A stretch of DNA of 64,000 nt from Burkholderia sp. NRF60-BP8 (GTDB lineage Bacteria; Pseudomonadota; Gammaproteobacteria; Burkholderiales; Burkholderiaceae): NCBI RefSeq assembly GCF_001522585.2, contig NZ_CP013374.1:1-64000 (forward strand). Reading direction: 5' to 3'. Positions 33,497-42,246 of the stretch are shown piece after piece. Position numbers and translations under genes: made by a program. The notes beneath the pieces are model-generated. The model was given only the letters and a program-made list of their open reading frames with translations. It was not told the origin of the DNA and did no database searches. The stretch's first letter is position 1. The number at the start of each line of letters is the position of its first letter.

Positions 33497-34417
33497 TCAA
33501 CCCCAACCGGCTGCCGAAAACGACCGTGCGGCCGATCGCAGCCAACTGCAGAAGGCGTCGATTTGGGGCCGCGCGGTGGCCGCACGTGTCGTCAGCAGGT
33601 GGTAGCTGTAAGGCCCCCGCACCGGGTTGCCCGGCGCAATAGCCAACAGCCCCTGCCTGACCGCATCGGCGGCGAGGACGTCCGACGCCACGGCCACGCC
33701 CTGGCCCGCGATCGCGGCATCGAGCGTCAGATAGGTGTGCGAAAAGCTCGGCCCCTGTCGCAAACGCGCCGTGCTCGCGTGCACGTCCTGCATCCGGCAC
33801 CAGCGCACCCAGTCCACCTGCTCCGGAATGCGGGCCTCGTATTCGTCGTGCAGCAGGGTTGCACGCAGCACGTCGTCCACGGTGCGCAACGGCTTGCATA
33901 GCGACGGTTGGCCGACCGCGAGGAACGTCTCCGACATCAGCGTTTGCGCGACGAGCCCCGGATAGGGGCCCGGACCCAGGCGGATCGCCACGTCCACGCG
34001 CTCGCGGCTGAAGTCGACGGCGGGTACCGAAGCCAGCAGGCGCACCTCGATATCGGGATGCAGCCGCCGGAACTCGCCCAGGCGCGGCATCAGCCAACGC
34101 GTGACGAACGACGGCATCGCGGTGACCGTGACCTCCGGCGAATCCGCGGCTTGCCGGATGCCGAGCGACGCGCGCTCGAGCTCGTCCATCAAGCGCTCGA
34201 TTTCGACGAAGTAGCGCCGTCCGATTTCCGTCAACTGGACGGACCGGGCGCCGCGCATGAACAACGGCGTGCCCAGCCACTCCTCCAGCAGCCGCACCTG
34301 ATGTCCCACTGCACCGGAAGTGACGCATAGCTCGTCCCCCGCACGGGCGAAGCCGCCATGGCGCGCAGCGGCCTCGAATGCGCGCACGGAGAGCAGGGGC
34401 GGAAGTTGTCGTGGCAT
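33497..34417 (-). CDS. LysR-family regulator (GcvA-like)
   Basis: A 306-residue LysR protein of the GcvA subgroup: LPPLLSVRAFEAAARHGGFA at the start and SGAVGHQVRLLEEWLG as recognition helix, then TAMPSFVTRWLMPRL, the typical opening of the GcvA effector domain. Divergent from the class III aminotransferase with an inverted repeat between them, so it likely controls that gene in response to its substrate. Confidence 0.85.
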   Translation of the reverse strand: MPRQLPPLLSVRAFEAAARHGGFARAGDELCVTSGAVGHQVRLLEEWLGTPLFMRGARSVQLTEIGRRYFVEIERLMDELERASLGIRQAADSPEVTVTAMPSFVTRWLMPRLGEFRRLHPDIEVRLLASVPAVDFSRERVDVAIRLGPGPYPGLVAQTLMSETFLAVGQPSLCKPLRTVDDVLRATLLHDEYEARIPEQVDWVRWCRMQDVHASTARLRQGPSFSHTYLTLDAAIAGQGVAVASDVLAADAVRQGLLAIAPGNPVRGPYSYHLLTTRAATARPQIDAFCSWLRSAARSFSAAGWG

Positions 34418-34422
34418 GACTC

Positions 34423-34457
34423 AATCAAATTGCGGCTCAGTGTGGAAACGTTTGATT
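34423..34457. promoter_or_regulatory. inverted repeat between lysR and aminotransferase
   Basis: AATCAAA (34423-34429) and TTTGATT (34451-34457) are a perfect 7-bp inverted repeat with centres 28 bp apart, immediately upstream of the lysR start and 86 bases before the aminotransferase ATG. LysR proteins bind spaced dyads at such positions. Confidence 0.5.
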
Positions 34458-34542
34458 TGTTGCGCGGGAAATGCGTGCTTAATCTGGAAGCCTTCTGTCA
34501 CGAGGCTCAGAAATAGTGGGCCATGCCATTTCCGGAGTCAAC

Positions 34543-35889
34543 ATGGATCTCAGCATTCACGGCGAGCCGAATCCCGCGCTCGCGCCGTCGTTTCGAAAGG
34601 TGCTCGTGCCCTGGGCGGTCCAGGGCGGGCTCAATCCGCCGGTCATCACGCATGCGTACGGATGCTACTTCTACGATACGAACGGCAAGCGTTACCTGGA
34701 CCTCACCAGCGGCTATGTCGCGGTGTCGTTGGGTCATGGCCATCCGAAGGTGGTGCAGGCGATCCAGGCGCAGGCCGCGCGCATGTGCTCGGTCGCACCC
34801 AGCTACTTCAACGACGTGCGCGCCGAATACGCGGAGCTGCTGAACAGCGTTTCGCCGTGGCCGGAGGGGCTGCGCGTGCATTTCACCAGCGGCGGTGCCG
34901 AAGCGAACGACGACGCGGTGAAGATCGCGCGGCTGGTGACACGCCGGCCCAAGGTGCTGACCGCCTATCGGTCGTATCACGGCGGCACCCTCGGCGCGAG
35001 CGCGATGACGGGTGTGGACCGCTGGCGCGATCCGTTCCCGGCGCTGCCGGGCATGGTGAAGTTCTTCGCGCCGTACCCGTACCGCAGCCCGTTCCATACG
35101 TCGGAGCCGGCCGAGGAGACCTGCCGCGCGCTCGATCACCTGGCGCGTATCCTTTCGCATGAAGGCGCACAAAACGTGGCCGCGATCCTGATGGAGCCGA
35201 TGACCGGATCCAGCGGTGTCGTCGTCTACCCGCCGGGCTATCTCGAAGGCGTTCGCGACCTGTGCGACCGGCACGGCATCCTGCTGATCTTCGACGAGAT
35301 CATGACGGGTTTCGGGCGCACGGGCGCATCGTTCTGCGCCGAGCGCGTCGGCGTCTTGCCGGACCTGATTTCGTTCGCCAAGGGGGCCAGCGCGTCGTAC
35401 ACGCCCCTCGGCGGTGTCCTGGTGCGCGAGCGTGTGGCCCGCCACTTCGATACGGAACTCTTCGACGTGGGCCATACGCATGCGGGCCACGTGCTGGCGG
35501 TCGCCGGCGGCCTCGCGGCGCTGAAGGTCTATCTGGAAGAGGGCCTGTTCGAGCGGGCGCGCGAGATCGAGGGCTGGCTGCGCGACGGTCTCGGCGAGTT
35601 GGCGGAGCGTCATCCGTCGATCGGCGACGTGCGGGGCATGGGCGCCCAGTTCGGCATCGAGCTGGTGCGCGATCGCGACACCCGGGAGCCGCTCGTCGAG
35701 TGGCACCACCCGGCGGGAGCGGCGCCGATGCGCGTGTTCTATGGTGAGCTGCTGAAGCGTGGCGTCCATGCGTACGGGCGCTACAACGTGGTGATCGTGA
35801 CGCCGCCGCTCGTCATCTCGCGCACGGAGCTGGACGAGGGGCTCGACGCGCTCGATGCGGCGCTGACGGTGTTGGAGGCTGGGCGATGA
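34543..35889 (+). CDS. class III aminotransferase (omega-amino acid or amine:2-oxo acid)
   Basis: A 448-residue PLP enzyme of the ornithine/4-aminobutyrate aminotransferase family. The family frame is complete: YFYDTNGKRYLDLTSGYV, FTSGGAEANDDAVKIAR, YRSYHGGTLGAS, the Asp-containing IFDEIMTGFGRTG, and the PLP lysine in SFAKGASASYTPLGG. GGAG precedes the ATG by 7 bases. Substrate unresolved: beta-alanine, taurine-like or 4-aminobutyrate type donors are all possible. Regulated probably by the divergent GcvA-like protein. Confidence 0.85.
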   Translation: MDLSIHGEPNPALAPSFRKVLVPWAVQGGLNPPVITHAYGCYFYDTNGKRYLDLTSGYVAVSLGHGHPKVVQAIQAQAARMCSVAPSYFNDVRAEYAELLNSVSPWPEGLRVHFTSGGAEANDDAVKIARLVTRRPKVLTAYRSYHGGTLGASAMTGVDRWRDPFPALPGMVKFFAPYPYRSPFHTSEPAEETCRALDHLARILSHEGAQNVAAILMEPMTGSSGVVVYPPGYLEGVRDLCDRHGILLIFDEIMTGFGRTGASFCAERVGVLPDLISFAKGASASYTPLGGVLVRERVARHFDTELFDVGHTHAGHVLAVAGGLAALKVYLEEGLFERAREIEGWLRDGLGELAERHPSIGDVRGMGAQFGIELVRDRDTREPLVEWHHPAGAAPMRVFYGELLKRGVHAYGRYNVVIVTPPLVISRTELDEGLDALDAALTVLEAGR

Positions 35890-36078
35890 CCTGCGTGGAC
35901 TTTTCGTATCGCGAAGCGGGTGGCGTGGCAACGCATGGTGCGCAACGTGCCGCGCAGTTTGCCGTCGGGCGACGTGAGCGCGCTCGAGAATCCGGCGGCG
36001 CCTGTCGCATGGCAGGCGCGGCCGATCAGGGCGCGGTATCACGGATCGACGTCGAGACCGGCGTTGCGCGGGGTGACG

Positions 36079-36336
36079 TCATCCACCCGTCACCGGCGGA
36101 AAGAACGCGACCTCGCTATCCTCCCGCACGACGAACTCCCCGGTCACCATTTCGAGGTTCACGGCCGCGCGCACGGGTCGGTCCATCCGCAGCGCGTCGG
36201 CGCTGCGCGCGTCGCGGGCGGCCAGCGTGCCGCGCAGTGCGTCGACGGTGAGTTCGTGCGCATCGATCTCGACGGTTTCCTCGTCGAGCGCTAGTTGTTC
36301 GCGAATGCTCGCGAAGTATTTGATCGTCAGTTTCAT
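36079..36336 (-). CDS. moaD: molybdopterin synthase small subunit MoaD
   Basis: An 85-residue ubiquitin-like sulfur carrier. It begins MKLTIKYFASIREQL and ends in the essential VTGG di-glycine, which becomes the thiocarboxylate that MoaE uses to sulfurate precursor Z. Last gene of the leftward cofactor cluster, 52 bases after moaE. Confidence 0.9.
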   Translation of the reverse strand: MKLTIKYFASIREQLALDEETVEIDAHELTVDALRGTLAARDARSADALRMDRPVRAAVNLEMVTGEFVVREDSEVAFFPPVTGG

Positions 36337-36388
36337 CGAGTTGTCTCGGGCAGGAACGGCGGAATCGGAAAACGCGAAGCGAACGCGA

Positions 36389-36958
36389 TCAGCCCCAGCG
36401 CCGCATCGCCTGGTCGTCGTGCGCCTTCGCCTCGACCCAGCCGGATTCGCCGTCGTGCCGGATCTCCTTCTTCCAGAATGGCGCATGGGTCTTCAGGAAA
36501 TCCATCAGGAATTCGCACGCATCGAACGCGGACGCACGATGCGCGGCGGCCACCACGACGAGCACGACGGGCTGGCCGAGCGGAATGCGGCCGACGCGGT
36601 GCACGATCCTGACCGCTTCGAGCCGCCAGCGCGCAGTCGCTTCCTCGACGATGCTCCACAGTGCCTGTTCGGTCATCGTCGGGTAGTGCTCGACTTCCAG
36701 TGCGACGACGTCGTCGACGTCGCCTTCCTTGCGCACGACCCCCAGAAAATTCACGACCGCGCCGACATTCGGATTGCGAACGATCGGCGCAAGCTCCGCG
36801 CCCGCGTCGATCGGCGCATGCTGCACGCGCACTTCGAATCCGGCGGCAATGGCGGGCGCCGATTCGGGATGCGGGGCGGTTGCATCGACGGGCGGCGTGC
36901 TGCCGGCACGCAGCGGATCGTCCGGTAGCCCGGCGCGGGATTCGGTGAAGGTCGTCAT
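36389..36958 (-). CDS. moaE: molybdopterin synthase large subunit MoaE, N-terminally extended
   Basis: A 189-residue catalytic subunit that inserts two sulfurs into cyclic pyranopterin monophosphate. Motifs: FLGVVRKEGDVDDVVALEVEHYP, IVHRVGRIPLGQPVVLVVV, HRASAFDACEFLMD and the catalytic lysines in APFWKKE. The usual length is about 150; the first 40 residues (rich in Pro, Ala, Thr) form an extra tail of unknown role. A GGAG site 9 bases before the ATG supports this start. Confidence 0.9.
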   Translation of the reverse strand: MTTFTESRAGLPDDPLRAGSTPPVDATAPHPESAPAIAAGFEVRVQHAPIDAGAELAPIVRNPNVGAVVNFLGVVRKEGDVDDVVALEVEHYPTMTEQALWSIVEEATARWRLEAVRIVHRVGRIPLGQPVVLVVVAAAHRASAFDACEFLMDFLKTHAPFWKKEIRHDGESGWVEAKAHDDQAMRRWG

Positions 36959-37005
36959 GACAGGTTCTCCAGTGGGCGGCGCATCCTGTGTCGCGCGGCG
37001 GCCCG

Positions 37006-38130
37006 TCAGCCGCCGACGAGCGACATGCGCACGGTCGGATAGGTCTTGCCCGGCGCGCGGGCCGGCCGTGCGGCCCGGCGCTCGGAATAGCGGTCGTCGC
37101 GCTGCGTCCAGCATGCGCGCACGGCGGCGGCGAGATCGCCGGTCGAGGCCGCATCGCCGAGCCACGGCCGCAGGTCGGTGCCTTGCATCGCGAACAGGCA
37201 CGTATACAACTGGCCGTCGGCCGACACGCGGGCGCGCGAGCAGGTACCGCAAAACGGATGCGACACGCTCGCGATGAAGCCGACTTCACCCGCGCCGTCG
37301 ATGTGCGCGCAACGGATCGCGGTGGCGTCGTGCCCCGGTTCGCCGACCAGCACGAGCGGGTAGTGTGCGTCGATCAGCTCGCGCATCCGCGTGGCCGGCA
37401 CGACTTTGTCGCCGGACCAGAAGCTTGCGCCGCCGACATCCATGTATTCGATGAAACGCACGGCCACGCCCGTGTGTCGGAAGTGCCGCACGAGCGGCAG
37501 GATCTGGTCGTCGTTGACGCCGCGCTCGATCACCGCGTTGACCTTCACCGGCGCGAGCCCGGCCGCATGCGCGGCCTCGATGCCGGCCAGCACGCGCGAT
37601 ACCGGCACGTCGGCGTCGCTCATCCGGCGGAACACCGTGTCGTCGAGCGCATCGAGGCTCACGGTCACGCGCGACAGGCCCGCATCGCGCAACGCGCGCG
37701 CCTTCGCGGCGAGCAGCGAGCCGTTGGTCGTCAGCGCGATTTCGACGGGCTTGCCGTCGACGGTCGTCAGCGCGGCAAGCCGTTCGATCAGCGCTTCGAG
37801 ATGGCGGCGCAGCAGCGGCTCGCCGCCCGTGATGCGGATCTTCTCGACGCCGAGCGACGTGAAGGCGCGCGCGATCTTTTCCTGTTGCGCGAACGACAAG
37901 CGTTCGGACGACGGCATGAACGCGTAGTCCGCGCCGAAACTTTCGCGCGGCATGCAGTAGCCGCAGCGGAAATTGCACTGGTCGATGACCGACAGGCGCA
38001 GGTCGCGCAACGGACGGCCGAGCGTGTCGGACGGCCGGGAGAAAGCGCCGGGCGATGCGTCGCCGGACGAAGCGGCGGCGGCCGGCGCGGCGGAAACGAT
38101 GGCATTCACGATCGGGTCGTCGGCCTGCAT
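37006..38130 (-). CDS. moaA: GTP 3',8-cyclase MoaA
   Basis: A 374-residue radical-SAM enzyme making the first intermediate of molybdenum cofactor from GTP. The SAM cluster motif CNFRCGYC lies near residue 50; RITGGEPLLR follows; the C-terminal second cluster is CGTC with a later Cys in LYTC; the protein ends SLVGG, the di-glycine that enters the active site. The first 35 residues (Ala/Ser-rich) are a variable extension, so ATG 38106 is also possible. 47 bases separate it from moaE. Confidence 0.9.
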   Translation of the reverse strand: MQADDPIVNAIVSAAPAAAASSGDASPGAFSRPSDTLGRPLRDLRLSVIDQCNFRCGYCMPRESFGADYAFMPSSERLSFAQQEKIARAFTSLGVEKIRITGGEPLLRRHLEALIERLAALTTVDGKPVEIALTTNGSLLAAKARALRDAGLSRVTVSLDALDDTVFRRMSDADVPVSRVLAGIEAAHAAGLAPVKVNAVIERGVNDDQILPLVRHFRHTGVAVRFIEYMDVGGASFWSGDKVVPATRMRELIDAHYPLVLVGEPGHDATAIRCAHIDGAGEVGFIASVSHPFCGTCSRARVSADGQLYTCLFAMQGTDLRPWLGDAASTGDLAAAVRACWTQRDDRYSERRAARPARAPGKTYPTVRMSLVGG

Positions 38131-38347
38131 GAAGTAAGCGGAGGGGCATCGCCGCTCGGCCGTGCGGGTGCCGACGGGTCGGCGCACAGGTCGTGACGAG
38201 CCTCATCGTGAGCATAGTCCGGCGGGTTTTCCCGGCAGAGACACAATCGTGCCCGAATGGCAGGAATACAGTTCGCCGCGCGGGACGCGCGACAGGCGCG
38301 GCGAATGGCGCGAATGCGTCGCGCCGGGCGGGTAGTCGGCGTCGTGC

Positions 38348-39562
38348 TCATGCGAGCCAGTGCGCGAATTCGTAGTACGGAACCGCGTCGCCGCGCGCGA
38401 GGGTGCGCCCGGCCGGCAGCCGCGCGAGCCCGCTGGCCAGCACGAGCGACGCCAGCGTGCCGGCGCCTTGCTGGCGCAACGTATCGAGCACGGGCGCGCC
38501 GTCGGCACCCACCGTACGGCGCACGCGCACGAAGCGCTCGCGCTGCGCATCCGGCTCGAAACCGGTGTCGATCGGCAGCGACGGCACGATCGGCACGCAC
38601 GCGTCGCGCCCCTGCAGGCGGCGGATCAGCGGCGCGACGAACAGCGCGAACGTCGTCATCGCGGCGCCCGGATTGCCGGGCAGCAGCACCACTGGCCGCG
38701 TATCGAGCCGCGCGAGCGCGACCGGCTTGCCGGGCTTCATGCGCACGCCGGCGACGATGAACGACGCGCCGAGCGCGGCCAGCGCGGGACGCAGCAGGTC
38801 CTTGTCGCCGACCGACGCGCCGCCGACGCAGATCACGAGGTCGCAGTGCGCGTGCAGGTCGCGCAGTGCCTGATCGACGGCGGCCGCCGTATCGGCGGCG
38901 TGCATGCGCATCGCGACGTCGGCGCCGGTGCCCGCGACCAGCGCGGCGAGCATCGGTGCGTTGCTGTTGTAGATCTGCTGAGGCGCACGCGGCTCGCCGC
39001 ATGCGACCAGTTCATCGCCGGTCGTCAGGATGCCGACGCGCAGCGCCGCGCGTACGTCGATCCGCGCCATCCCTTGCGCGGCGGCCACGCCGACGTGCAT
39101 CGCACCCATCCGCACGCCGGCCGGCACGAGCCGGTCGCCGGCGCGCACTTCCTCGCCGCGGCGGCGGATGTGCGACCCGCTGCGTTGGGGCGCGTCGAAC
39201 GTGACGCCGCCGTCCCGTTCGTGCGCATGCTCCTGCATCACGACGGTGTCGGCGCCGGGCGGAATCAGGCTGCCGGTGAAGATGCGTGCGGCCGTGCGCG
39301 GCGCGAGCGGCGCCGGCATGTCGCCGGCATAGCAGCGCTGCGCGACCCGCAGCGGCTCGCCGTGCGCGAGGTCGGCGTACCGCACGGCGTAGCCGTCCAT
39401 CGCGCTCTGGTCGGCCGGCGGCTGGTCGAGCAACGCGGTCAGCGGCGCGGCCAGCACGTGGCCGGCCGCTTGCGCGACGGGCACGGACGCGGCGGCCTTG
39501 AGCGGCGCGAATGCGCCGGCGAATTGCTGCTGCGCGCCATCGAAATCGAACAGGTGTTTCAT
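38348..39562 (-). CDS. moeA: molybdopterin molybdenumtransferase MoeA
   Basis: A 404-residue enzyme inserting molybdate into adenylated molybdopterin. Motifs: DQSAMDGYAVR, RIFTGSLIPPGADTVVMQE, RRRGEEV, LTTGDELV, YNSNAPML, GGASVGDKD and RMKPGKP, followed by LLPGNPGA. The start overlaps the fdhD stop by 4 bases (ATGA), so the two are translationally coupled. The following 217 bases to moaA contain no gene. Confidence 0.9.
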   Translation of the reverse strand: MKHLFDFDGAQQQFAGAFAPLKAAASVPVAQAAGHVLAAPLTALLDQPPADQSAMDGYAVRYADLAHGEPLRVAQRCYAGDMPAPLAPRTAARIFTGSLIPPGADTVVMQEHAHERDGGVTFDAPQRSGSHIRRRGEEVRAGDRLVPAGVRMGAMHVGVAAAQGMARIDVRAALRVGILTTGDELVACGEPRAPQQIYNSNAPMLAALVAGTGADVAMRMHAADTAAAVDQALRDLHAHCDLVICVGGASVGDKDLLRPALAALGASFIVAGVRMKPGKPVALARLDTRPVVLLPGNPGAAMTTFALFVAPLIRRLQGRDACVPIVPSLPIDTGFEPDAQRERFVRVRRTVGADGAPVLDTLRQQGAGTLASLVLASGLARLPAGRTLARGDAVPYYEFAHWLA

Positions 39563-40422
39563 GACGAGTGGGCCGGGTGCGCCGGGGCAGGCGCCGGTGG
39601 GTCGAGGCGAACGGCGGCGGGCGACACGTATTCGACGAAGCCGTCGTTGCGGCAGAAACCGAGCAGCCGCACGCCGGCTTCGCGGGCGACGTCGATCGCG
39701 AGCGACGTCGGCGCCGAGATCGTCGCGAGCATCGGGATGCCGACCCGCGCGGCCTTGCGCACCAGTTCGTAGCTCGCGCGGCTCGACAGGAACACGAAAC
39801 CCGCGCGCAGGTCGGCGCGGCGGCGTGCGAGCCGCCCGATCAGCTTGTCGAGCGCGTTGTGGCGGCCGACGTCCTCGAACACGTCGAGCACCGTGCCGTC
39901 GCGGTCGCACCACGCGGCCGCGTGGATGCCGCCCGTCTCGCGCATCAGCGTCTGCCGGGCCGGCAATGCACGCGCGGCGCGCGCGATCGCGTCGGCGCCA
40001 ATGCCCGCGGCCGTGCCGGCGGCCGCGATCCGCGGCGGCTGCAGGTCGAGCTGCGCGATGCTTTCGATGCCGCACACGCCGCAGCCCGTGCGGCCGGCCA
40101 GCGCGCGGCGGTGCGCCTTCAGCGCCATGAACGCCTGCTGCGACACGGTGAGCCGCACTTCGGCGCTGCCGGGCCGGCATTCGCTTTCGACGTCGAAGAC
40201 GTCCGACGCGCGCTCGACGATGCCTTCGCTCAGCGCGAAGCCGAGGCCGAACGCGTCGAGATCGATCGGCGTCGCCATCATGACCGTGTGCGCGATGCCG
40301 TTGAACACGAGTGCAACCGGGGTTTCGTCGACGACGCGATCGATGGTGTCGCACGCGTCGCCGGCACGATGGCGCGTCACCTGACACGCGGTGCTGCCGG
40401 TCGGATCGTCGCGGTGGGTCAT
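39559..40422 (-). CDS. fdhD: formate dehydrogenase sulfurtransferase FdhD
   Basis: A 287-residue sulfur carrier that sulfurates the molybdenum cofactor for formate dehydrogenases. The redox cysteine pair is in GCGVCGIES; ETGGIHAAAW, EDVGRHNALDKLIG and LSSRASYELVRKA are conserved. A GGAG site precedes ATG 40422. First gene of the leftward cofactor cluster; no formate dehydrogenase is in the window. Confidence 0.9.
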   Translation of the reverse strand: MTHRDDPTGSTACQVTRHRAGDACDTIDRVVDETPVALVFNGIAHTVMMATPIDLDAFGLGFALSEGIVERASDVFDVESECRPGSAEVRLTVSQQAFMALKAHRRALAGRTGCGVCGIESIAQLDLQPPRIAAAGTAAGIGADAIARAARALPARQTLMRETGGIHAAAWCDRDGTVLDVFEDVGRHNALDKLIGRLARRRADLRAGFVFLSSRASYELVRKAARVGIPMLATISAPTSLAIDVAREAGVRLLGFCRNDGFVEYVSPAAVRLDPPAPAPAHPAHSS

Positions 40423-40843
40423 GCAGGTTTCTCCAGGCGGGGCGGCCGGCGGGCCGGCCGGGAACGGCGCATGCGCCGAACGACGGGAATCGATGCCGCC
40501 GGGCGGGCGCCGAAGGGCGCGCGGCCGCCACGGCAGGCGTTGCATCACATGTTAAGCGGGGTGAACAGTGCGCCGCAGGCACAGCGCCGGCACGCGGAAA
40601 GCAGTACAGCTGACCGTCCCGCAGGCACGGAATATGTTTTCCGTGCACACATCTTCGGCGGCGCCAGCAGCACAGTTTCAGCGCACGTTCGAGTGATTGC
40701 GAGTATCGTTGCAAACGCGATATCGTCATTCACGCTTCGATGCCATGCGGGTGACTGTTTGTGTTCGCATGTGTTGTCGCCAAGTCGTCGCGCGATTTCC
40801 TGCTTCGGGCGTACGTCCTCACAACCACGAGCAAATTACGGTC
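40423..40843. other. divergent control region of the cofactor genes and cydAB
   Basis: 421 bases with no convincing gene, holding promoters for both directions. A GCACGGAA/TTCCGTGC palindrome (listed separately) is its clearest feature. A second weak dyad TTGC...GCAA lies at about 40696-40711. No FNR box was found. Confidence 0.4.
40625..40646. promoter_or_regulatory. perfect 8-bp palindrome between fdhD and cydA
   Basis: GCACGGAA, 6-base TATGTT, TTCCGTGC. A symmetric 22-bp site about 200 bases from either start codon, suited to a dimeric regulator. The regulator is unknown; it does not match ModE, FNR or CydR consensus as I know them. Confidence 0.4.
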
Positions 40844-42244
40844 ATGGAAATCTTCGATGCGTTCCATCTCGCCCGATTGCAATTCGCGTTCACGGTGTCG
40901 TTCCACATCGTGTTTCCCGCGATCAGCATCGGCATGGCGAGCTTCCTGGCGGTGCTGGAATGGCGCTATCTCGTCACCGGCGACGCCGCCTACAAATCCA
41001 TGTTCCAGTTCTGGTCGAAGATCTTCGCGATCGGCTTCGGGATGGGCGTGGTCTCCGGCGTCGTGATGGCGTATGAGTTCGGCACCAACTGGGCCGGCTT
41101 CTCGCGCGTCGCGGGCAACATCACGGGGCCGCTGCTCACGTACGAAGTCCTGACGGCGTTCTTCCTCGAAGCCGGCTTCCTCGGTGTGATGCTGTTCGGC
41201 TGGCAGCGCGTCAGCCCGCGCGCGCACTTCTTCGCGACGCTGATGGTCGCGGTCGGCACGCTGATCTCGACGTTCTGGATTCTCGCGTCGAACAGCTTCA
41301 TGCAGACACCGCAAGGCTACAGGATCGAGAACGGCCTCGTCGTGCCGGTCGACTGGTTCAAGGTCATCTTCAATCCGTCGTTCCCGTATCGCCTCGTGCA
41401 CATGACGATCGCGGCGTTCATCGTCGCGGGCTTCATCGTCGCCGCGTGCGGCGCGTGGCATCTGCTGAAGGGGCGCCGCGACGAGCCGGTGAAGCGCAGC
41501 TTCTCGATGGCGCTGTGGATGCTGCTGGTGCTCGCGCCGATCCAGATCGCCGTCGGCGACGCGCACGGGTTGAACACGCGCGAATACCAGCCGGCGAAGA
41601 TCGCGGCGATCGAGGGACTGTGGGAAACCGAGAAGGGCGGCACCGCGCTGAACCTCGTCGGGCTGCCCGACATGCAGGCCGAAACCACGCGCTATGCGAT
41701 CCAGGTGCCGCACCTCGGCAGCCTGATCCTCACGCACAGCTGGGACGGCGAGATTCGCGGGCTGAAGGAATTCCCGCCGCAGGATCGCCCGTATTCGCCG
41801 ATCGTCTTCTGGACGTTCCGGATCATGGCCGGCCTCGGGATGCTGATGCTGCTGACCGCGCTGCTCGGGCTGCTGCTGAGAAAGGGCGGGCGCCTGTACG
41901 AGACGCGCTGGTTCCAGTGGTTCGTGGTGGCGATGGGGCCGTCGGGCATCGTCGCGCTGCTGGCCGGCTGGATCACGACCGAGGTCGGGCGCCAGCCGTG
42001 GACCGTCTACGGCGTGCTGCGCACCGTCGATTCGGTCGCGCCGCTCAGCGCGCAACAGGTCGGCGTGTCGCTGCTGATCTTCGTGGTCGTGTATTTCCTG
42101 GTATTCGGAACGGGGATCTACTACATGATGAAACTGATGAAGCGCGGGCCGGCTGCCCAGGCCGGCTACATCGAGCTGCACCGGCATCCGGGGCTGCGCA
42201 AGAGCGCGCTGTCCACGCCGCTGAACGTCACCGAGGCGGAGTAA
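40844..42244 (+). CDS. cydA: cytochrome bd ubiquinol oxidase subunit I, short Q-loop (CIO type)
   Basis: A 466-residue inner-membrane quinol oxidase subunit binding haems b558, b595 and d. ARLQFAFTVSFHIVF near the start has His21 as a haem ligand; GRQPW (near residue 380) is the quinol/haem signature. The loop between it and the middle helices is short (GLNTREYQPAKIAAIEG...), as in cyanide-insensitive oxidases (CioA). Such enzymes operate at low oxygen and resist cyanide. The ATG lacks a clear ribosome site; upstream in-frame sequence is not bd-like. cydB follows 2 bases later. Confidence 0.9.
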   Translation: MEIFDAFHLARLQFAFTVSFHIVFPAISIGMASFLAVLEWRYLVTGDAAYKSMFQFWSKIFAIGFGMGVVSGVVMAYEFGTNWAGFSRVAGNITGPLLTYEVLTAFFLEAGFLGVMLFGWQRVSPRAHFFATLMVAVGTLISTFWILASNSFMQTPQGYRIENGLVVPVDWFKVIFNPSFPYRLVHMTIAAFIVAGFIVAACGAWHLLKGRRDEPVKRSFSMALWMLLVLAPIQIAVGDAHGLNTREYQPAKIAAIEGLWETEKGGTALNLVGLPDMQAETTRYAIQVPHLGSLILTHSWDGEIRGLKEFPPQDRPYSPIVFWTFRIMAGLGMLMLLTALLGLLLRKGGRLYETRWFQWFVVAMGPSGIVALLAGWITTEVGRQPWTVYGVLRTVDSVAPLSAQQVGVSLLIFVVVYFLVFGTGIYYMMKLMKRGPAAQAGYIELHRHPGLRKSALSTPLNVTEAE

Positions 42245-42246
42245 CC

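Noticed and set aside
35886..36251. ORF of 121 codons overlapping the aminotransferase stop (ATGA) with GGAGG upstream
   Set aside because: The ribosome site and overlap are attractive, but the second half runs antisense through moaD, the sequence is Arg-rich low complexity and no family is visible. The 35890-36078 gap is therefore left without a gene.
40423..40843. Molybdenum cofactor riboswitch upstream of fdhD
   Set aside because: No matching conserved structure could be seen; only a simple palindrome and a weak dyad are present.
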